From NCBI GenBank assembly GCA_003242205.1, contig QGUR01000192.1, positions 1 through 8,538 on the forward strand: 8,538 bases of DNA, written 5' to 3'. Source of the DNA: Chloroflexota bacterium. Lineage in GTDB: Bacteria; Chloroflexota; Anaerolineae; Aggregatilineales; Phototrophicaceae. Positions within the stretch are counted from its first letter, which is position 1, and each line of letters begins with the position of its first letter. Of the stretch, positions 5,072 to 8,538 are shown piece after piece. The translations under genes and the position numbers were made by a program. The notes beneath the pieces are model-generated. The model ran no database searches. It saw only the letters and a program-made list of their open reading frames with translations, and had not been told where the DNA came from.

Positions 5072-6136
5072 ATGACTTATCAAACGACAACGCGCCTTTT
5101 AAAGGTCAACCCTGAAGCGCCGGAACCCGCGCTGATTGCTCAGGCCGCGCAGGTATTGCGCCACGGCGGTCTGGTCGCGTTTCCGACCGAGACGGTTTAC
5201 GGGCTTGGCGCGAATGCGCTGGACGAAAACGCGGTTAGCCGCATCTTCGCGGCGAAGGAACGACCCGCTTCGGACCCGCTGATCGTGCATGTTTCCAGCA
5301 CCGGCGAACTGAGTCAGGTGGCGATGGAGATTCCGCCTCTGGCATGGCAATTGATCAATCGTTTCTGGCCCGGACCGCTGACGCTGGTGCTCAAACGCGG
5401 CCTGCTGGTGCCGCCTAACGTGACGGCGGGTGCGCCGACGGTGGCGGTTCGCATGCCGCGCCATCCGGTCGCGCTGGCGCTGCTGTCGGCGGCGGACATG
5501 CCGGTCGCCGCGCCGAGCGCCAATCTGTTCTCGCGCCCCAGCCCTACAACTGCCGCGCATGTTCTGGAGGACCTGAACGGGCGCGTTGATATCGTCCTCG
5601 ACGGCGGGCCGACGACGGTCGGCGTTGAATCGACCGTGCTCGATCTCACCCAGACGCCGCCGTGCGTGCTCCGCCCCGGCGGTGTGTCGCTGGAGGCGCT
5701 GCGCCGGCTGATCCCCGACGTGGCCTTCAGGGCCAAGTATGCAGCTGAGAACGAACAGGTCGCCGCGCCGGGAATGCTGCTCAAGCACTATTCTCCGCGC
5801 GCTCAACTCGTGCTGTTGAACGGCGAGCGCGAGGCCGTGCTGCGCGCCATGCAGGCGCAGGCGCGCGCCGAACAGGAAGCCGGGCGGCGGGTTGGCTTCC
5901 TGCTGGTGGACGAAGATCTGCCGTTACTCGGTCAACAGGAAGGCATTGTCGAATCGCTGGGCGCGGTTGCCGACGCGGAAGCCGTGGCGCGACGCCTGTT
6001 TGCCGCGCTTCGCAGCCTCGACGCGCGCGGCGTGGATGTGATTTTCGCCCGCGCTCTGCCGCGTGACGGGCTGGGCTTGGCGGTCTGGGACAGATTGATG
6101 CGGGCCGCCGAAGGACGCATTGTCGATGTTGAGTGA
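5072..6136 (+). CDS. ywlC: L-threonylcarbamoyladenylate synthase, Sua5/YwlC type
   Basis: Makes threonylcarbamoyl-AMP from threonine, bicarbonate and ATP, the first step of the universal t6A modification at position 37 of ANN-reading tRNAs. At 354 residues it has the two-domain Sua5 form: a YrdC domain (about 18-215) and a C-terminal Sua5 domain (about 240-350). YrdC motifs visible: GGLVAFPTETVYGLGANA (32-49), the basic AKERPASDPLIVH (61-73), FWPGPLTLVL (98-107), VAVRMPRHP (124-132), APSANLFSRPSPTTA (147-161) and ESTVLDL (186-192). The linker APGMLLKHYSPRA (232-244), which closes over the active site, is present. The ATG has no clear ribosome site and follows the translin stop by 18 bases, so translation may depend on the gene before. 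It is the last gene of the cluster; no clear terminator follows. Confidence 0.95.
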   Translation: MTYQTTTRLLKVNPEAPEPALIAQAAQVLRHGGLVAFPTETVYGLGANALDENAVSRIFAAKERPASDPLIVHVSSTGELSQVAMEIPPLAWQLINRFWPGPLTLVLKRGLLVPPNVTAGAPTVAVRMPRHPVALALLSAADMPVAAPSANLFSRPSPTTAAHVLEDLNGRVDIVLDGGPTTVGVESTVLDLTQTPPCVLRPGGVSLEALRRLIPDVAFRAKYAAENEQVAAPGMLLKHYSPRAQLVLLNGEREAVLRAMQAQARAEQEAGRRVGFLLVDEDLPLLGQQEGIVESLGAVADAEAVARRLFAALRSLDARGVDVIFARALPRDGLGLAVWDRLMRAAEGRIVDVE

Positions 6137-6249
6137 GCGCGAGTGCGCTTTCGGGTGCGTCTTTCGTCATTGATCGACCTTTGTCGGTCGCGATGAAACC
6201 CGCTGTATTTTCATGGACGTCTGGCTGTGGGATCTGAACGGATGAACCC
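6137..6249 (+). other. Intergenic stretch without recognisable feature
   Basis: From the Sua5 stop to the rplJ promoter I see no gene. There are two short stem-like repeats (near 6139-6152 and 6173-6191), but neither has a T-run, so no convincing terminator for the upstream cluster is present. Confidence 0.5.
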
Positions 6250-6277
6250 TTGACGCTGGGCTGCCAGCATCTATAAT
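6250..6277 (+). promoter_or_regulatory. Promoter of the rplJ-rplL unit
   Basis: TTGACG (6250-6255, five of six) and a perfect TATAAT (6272-6277) are 16 bases apart, the best sigma-70-type promoter in the window. Transcription would begin near 6284, at the start of the L10 leader. Confidence 0.8.
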
Positions 6278-6360
6278 GCACCGCACAAGTCAATCGACTT
6301 TGCCGCAGACAGCAGGCGCCTTCGGGCTTAATCTCCTGCCGAGGTGAGGGAACGAGCAGA

Positions 6361-6382
6361 CTCATGAATGGAAGTTCATGAG
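6361..6382 (+). promoter_or_regulatory. Competing (antiterminator-type) hairpin in L10 leader
   Basis: CTCATGAA (6361-6368) and TTCATGAG (6375-6382) are perfectly complementary around a six-base loop. The last three bases GAG are also the first bases of the terminator stem, so the two hairpins cannot both form completely. Confidence 0.6.
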
Positions 6383-6415
6383 CGGCCCCTTGCATGTTTG
6401 CGGGCCGCTCTTTTT
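6380..6415 (+). terminator. Attenuator terminator before rplJ
   Basis: GAGCGGCCC (6380-6388) pairs with GGGCCGCTC (6402-6410) over nine base pairs, loop of 13 bases, directly followed by TTTTTGTTT. Placed between the L10 leader core and the rplJ ribosome site, it would stop transcription before rplJ. Confidence 0.85.
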
Positions 6416-6483
6416 GTTTGGCCGGCGCATGCGCCAGGGCAGGCGACCGGCCGCTTGAAGCGATCGCGAAAGGAGGAAGACAC

Positions 6484-7029
6484 TTGGCAATCACCAAGGA
6501 GCGCAAACGCGAGCTCGTCGCCCAATACAGCGATCTGCTGAGCAAGACGGATGGCTTTATCGTCACGGAGTATCGCGGCCTGACTGTTGCGATGGTGAAC
6601 GACCTGCGTAACCGGCTGCGTGATAGCAACGGCACTTATACCGTGACCAAGAACACGTTGTTCAGCATTGCGCTGGAGCAGAGTGGCTGGCCTGTGCCGG
6701 AGAATCTGCTGCTGGGGCCGACGGCCGTCGTGTTTGGCAACGGCAATCTGCCTGCTGCGGCCAAGGCGGTTCAGGCGTTTATCAAGGACAACCCGGACCA
6801 GCTTAAGGTCAAGGGTGGCGTGCTGGCCGGTTCGGTCTTCAGTGCGAAGGATGTCGAGGCGATTGCGAACCTGCCGACGCTCGACGAAATCCACGCGCAG
6901 TTGATCGGCCTGATTACGCAGCCCGCCGCGTCGCTGGTCGGCCTGCTCAATTCGGCCACCAGCCAGCTCGTCAACGTTCTGCACGCCTATGTGCAGGAAA
7001 ATTCCGGCGAGGGCGAAGCCGCCGCCTGA
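6484..7029 (+). CDS. rplJ: 50S ribosomal protein L10
   Basis: L10 anchors the L7/L12 dimers to 23S rRNA at the base of the ribosomal stalk, where translation factors dock. The 181-residue product begins MAITKERKRELVAQY and shows the RNA-binding N-terminal domain (GFIVTEYRGLTVAMVNDLRNRLR, GTYTVTKNTLFSIAL, then GPTAVVFGN and VKGGVLAG) followed by the long C-terminal helix (LLNSATSQLVNVLHAYVQ) that carries L7/L12 dimers. Usual bacterial length is about 165-180. The start is a TTG, chosen because a strong AAGGAGG (6470-6476) lies seven bases upstream and the homology begins here; upstream in-frame ATG codons lie in the leader and terminator. A 51-base gap leads to rplL. Regulation is by the L10 leader attenuator and the strong promoter upstream. 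Confidence 0.95.
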   Translation: MAITKERKRELVAQYSDLLSKTDGFIVTEYRGLTVAMVNDLRNRLRDSNGTYTVTKNTLFSIALEQSGWPVPENLLLGPTAVVFGNGNLPAAAKAVQAFIKDNPDQLKVKGGVLAGSVFSAKDVEAIANLPTLDEIHAQLIGLITQPAASLVGLLNSATSQLVNVLHAYVQENSGEGEAAA

Positions 7030-7080
7030 CATTCAAACGCATCTTTCACAAGCAAGTCGTGTGACACGAGGAGAATAACA

Positions 7081-7470
7081 ATGGCCGATCTCAACAAACT
7101 GGTTGAAGAACTGAGCAGCCTGACGATCCTGGAAGCGTCGGAACTGAAGACCATGCTCGAAGAGCGCTGGGGCGTGACCGCCGCTGCGCCGGTGATGATG
7201 GGCGCGATGCCCGCCGCCGGAGCCGCTGCCGCCGCGCCTGCTGAAGAGCAGGAAGAGCAGACCGAGTTCAACGTCATTCTGGCCGACGTTGGCCCGAAGA
7301 AGATCAACGTCATTAAGGCTGTCCGCCAGGTCACCAATCTGGGCCTGAAGGAAGCCAAGGATCTGGTCGAAAGCGCCCCCGCGACCGTGCTCGAAGCCGT
7401 GAGCAAGGATCGCGCCAACGAAGCCAAGCAGGCGCTGGAAGCCGAAGGCGCCAAGGTCGAAATCAAGTAA
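7081..7470 (+). CDS. rplL: 50S ribosomal protein L7/L12
   Basis: L7/L12 forms the flexible dimers of the ribosomal stalk that recruit and stimulate elongation factors EF-Tu and EF-G. The 129-residue product has the N-terminal dimerisation helices (residues 1-32, LNKLVEELSSLTILEASELK), a flexible Ala/Pro/Glu hinge (33-60) and the compact C-terminal factor-binding domain (61-129) with EFNVILADVGPKKINVIKAV and the invariant-type GLKEAKDLVESAP (88-100). Usual bacterial length is 120-130. ATG start with GAGGAG upstream. It follows rplJ on the same transcript and is followed by a terminator; unlike the classical arrangement there is no rpoB downstream. Confidence 0.97.
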   Translation: MADLNKLVEELSSLTILEASELKTMLEERWGVTAAAPVMMGAMPAAGAAAAAPAEEQEEQTEFNVILADVGPKKINVIKAVRQVTNLGLKEAKDLVESAPATVLEAVSKDRANEAKQALEAEGAKVEIK

Positions 7471-7494
7471 ATCAGACGCAATCGCTTCAAGCAG

Positions 7495-7526
7495 AAACAG
7501 CCGTGGATACCCTCCCGGCTGTTTTT
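7495..7526 (+). terminator. Intrinsic terminator after rplL
   Basis: AAACAGCCG (7495-7503) pairs with CGGCTGTTT (7516-7524) over nine base pairs with a 12-base loop, and the right arm runs into TTTTT (7522-7526). It begins 24 bases after the rplL stop and closes the rplJ-rplL unit. Confidence 0.88.
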
Positions 7527-7677
7527 GATTCCCCACGAGCGCGCAAGTTCCAACCCGTCGGGCTATTACCTCTACTTCGATGGGGCGGCGGCGCAATGGG
7601 GGCAGTGGGTCGGTCTGCTGAACGGAGGCGCTGTCGTAGCAACGACCTGTGATTTGCCTGAGCCTGTATACCCTTAA
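7525..7677 (+). other. Protein-like open stretch without good start (possible gene remnant)
   Basis: A frame open from the rplL stop to TAA at 7675-7677 reads, from codon 7561 on, GYYLYFDGAAAQWGQW, then VGLLNGGAVVATTCDLPEPV and YP. The balance of aromatic and small residues and the GC-rich third positions in its first part look like a real protein end, possibly a beta-rich secreted domain. There is no ATG or GTG start with a ribosome site; the only candidate is TTG at 7525, inside the rplL terminator. I take it as a decayed C-terminal fragment or chance. I do not recognise a family. Confidence 0.3.
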
Positions 7678-7688
7678 CCCGACCTGAC

Positions 7689-8438
7689 TTAAAGCGGGTA
7701 AATGTCGATTCCCAGAGCGGTTCCCAGCGCGACGAGCGCCGGAGCGACCAGCAGCGCGGGCAGGAAGTTGGCGACACGCGGGCGTTTGATGTCCAGTAGA
7801 ACGAGCGCTAGCGCGATCAGGATCAGGCCGCCGACGGCGGTTGTCTCCAGAATCAGCGGGTTCTGCGCCAGCGCTTCCGGGCTTGCGCCGCCGACGAGCA
7901 GCGCGCCGGCCAACGCCAGACCGCCCTGCAGAATCAGGATCGTTACGATGCTGAACGCTACTCCTACACCAAGGCTGGACGCGAACGCCATCGAGGCGAA
8001 ACCATCGAGCACGCTCTTGATGGCAAGCTGCTCGAAGCCGAGCGCCAACCCCATGCCGTCCATGATCGAGCCGACGAATGTCAGCGGCCCGACGCAAAAG
8101 ACAAGACTGGCAGTGACAAAGCCGTTGATGAAGCGGGCGCGTTCGGTGTGATTGTCATCGCCTTTGCCGCCGAAACGCGCTTGCAGCCAGCCGCCAAAGC
8201 GTTCCAGTGCGAGGTCGATGCGGAGTAATTCGCCGATGATCGCGCCGATGGCGATGCTAAGCAGGGGGATGATGATATTACCGGTCGCTCCCGCGTTATC
8301 GACGCCGACGATCAGCGTGATCAGCCCCAGTCCGGTGACGACGGACTGCTGAATGCGTTCGGGCAGGCGGTTGCCAACGATCAGGCCAAGCCCGCTGCCG
8401 AGCGCGACGGTGATGATGTTGAGAATGGTGCCGCCCAA
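7689..8438 (-). CDS. DUF554 family membrane protein (YdfK-like)
   Basis: Integral membrane protein of the DUF554 family, whose transport or other role is not established. The 249-residue length is usual. Hydrophobic segments are visible at about 5-22, 34-47, 55-72, 106-127, 146-170, 171-184, 202-216 and 226-243. Family hallmarks are the glycine-rich N-terminus (GGTILNIITVALGSGLGLIVG), FCVGPLTFVGSIMDG (114-128) and KSVLDGFASMAFASSLGVGV (141-160). A charged loop (RFGGKGDDNHTERARF, 88-103) separates the two halves. The start is a TTG, supported by AGGAAG seven bases upstream and by the family N-terminus. The gene lies only 29 bases after a strong terminator of the upstream minus-strand gene, with no obvious promoter between, so expression may depend on read-through. 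It converges on rplL. Confidence 0.9.
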   Translation of the reverse strand: MGGTILNIITVALGSGLGLIVGNRLPERIQQSVVTGLGLITLIVGVDNAGATGNIIIPLLSIAIGAIIGELLRIDLALERFGGWLQARFGGKGDDNHTERARFINGFVTASLVFCVGPLTFVGSIMDGMGLALGFEQLAIKSVLDGFASMAFASSLGVGVAFSIVTILILQGGLALAGALLVGGASPEALAQNPLILETTAVGGLILIALALVLLDIKRPRVANFLPALLVAPALVALGTALGIDIYPL

Positions 8439-8467
8439 GCGCGTTCTTCCTATTTCGTGTTGATGCC

Positions 8468-8497
8468 AAAAAAAGAGCAGCCGGAGGCCGCCTGCTC
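8468..8497 (-). terminator. Intrinsic terminator on the minus strand
   Basis: GAGCAG (8492-8497 read on the minus strand) pairs with CTGCTC (8475-8480), continued after one mismatch by three further pairs around a three-base loop, and is followed by seven T (8474-8468). It would end a minus-strand gene entering from the right edge of the window. Confidence 0.85.
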
Positions 8498-8498
8498 G

Positions 8499-8538
8499 TC
8501 AGGTGAAAAGTTTTACCGCGCCCTTTCGCGCCCGCACA
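8499..8538 (-). CDS. Possible C-terminal end of a minus-strand gene (partial)
   Basis: One minus-strand frame from the window edge reads RARKGAVKLFT and stops at TGA (8499-8501), just before the terminator stem. The terminator position argues that a gene ends here, but a dozen codons are too few to identify it or to be sure of the frame. Confidence 0.25.
   Translation of the reverse strand, partial: VRARKGAVKLFT

Larger units (their letters stand above)
6286..6416 (+). promoter_or_regulatory. Ribosomal protein L10 leader
   Basis: Autoregulatory mRNA leader that binds the L10-(L7/L12) complex when it exceeds free rRNA sites and then reduces expression of rplJ-rplL. The recognisable core is TTTGCCGCAGACAGCAGG followed by GGCTTAATCTCCTGCCGAGG (up to 6344), closely like known L10 leaders. 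GCAGG (6312-6316) pairs with CCTGC (6335-6339), and inside it GCC/GGC closes a TTCG loop; the unpaired purines around them resemble the L10-binding internal loop. Two alternative hairpins downstream (6361-6382 and 6380-6410) give a terminator/antiterminator choice. The binding mechanism is from the family; the alternative pairing is directly readable. Confidence 0.8.

Noticed and set aside
6394..6483. N-terminal extension of rplJ from an upstream ATG
   Set aside because: It would start inside the attenuator terminator; the TTG at 6484 has a near-perfect ribosome site and matches the L10 N-terminus.
5781..6635. Minus-strand open frame across the Sua5 end and L10 leader
   Set aside because: It crosses a leader RNA and a promoter and has antisense-like Arg/Pro/Ser composition.
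7033..8097. Long minus-strand open frame across rplL and DUF554
   Set aside because: It runs antisense to rplL and in the wrong frame of the DUF554 gene; no domain pattern is seen.
1..8538. CRISPR array, insertion sequence or phage signature
   Set aside because: No spaced direct repeats, transposase, integrase or terminal inverted repeats are seen on either strand.

Overview
The window looks like chromosomal DNA of a GC-rich free-living bacterium, most likely a member of the Chloroflexota (Anaerolineae-like). This placement is inferred from the combination of a bacterial translin homologue, a DUF3467 protein, an ABC exporter with a long insertion in its nucleotide-binding domain, and general codon usage. 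No single gene proves it. There is no phage, transposon or CRISPR signature.

Left part (1-2807, all on the minus strand): the transmembrane half of an ABC exporter whose frame stops just before the expected Walker A motif at the window edge; a 128-residue STAS/SpoIIAA-like protein; and a 287-residue lipoprotein. The last two probably form one transcription unit (lipoprotein first).

Middle (2884-5053 and on to 6136): the transfer-messenger RNA gene ssrA lies on the minus strand with its own promoter and terminator. It is divergent from a plus-strand cluster ssb - DUF3467 - translin-family protein - threonylcarbamoyl-AMP synthase (Sua5/YwlC type). The tmRNA encodes the tag A-NNNNTALAYAA. The best ssb promoter overlaps an inverted repeat that resembles a Gram-positive LexA (SOS) box. 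DUF3467 and translin overlap by 8 bases and Sua5 follows after 18 bases, so the cluster reads as an operon around single-stranded nucleic acid handling and tRNA modification.

Right part (6250-7526): a strong promoter, a ribosomal protein L10 leader with an attenuator that has two mutually exclusive hairpins, then rplJ (TTG start), rplL and an intrinsic terminator. This is a stand-alone L10-L7/L12 unit, without rplK/rplA before it or rpoB after it. Between rplL and the next gene lies a protein-like open stretch with no good start. The window ends with a minus-strand DUF554 membrane protein (TTG start), the terminator of an upstream minus-strand gene, and perhaps the last codons of that gene.

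The points most worth following up are the translin/DUF3467/ssb/Sua5 cluster (translin with an apparently intact acidic catalytic set), the putative SOS operator at ssb, the tmRNA with a non-standard T-loop, and the attenuator before rplJ.
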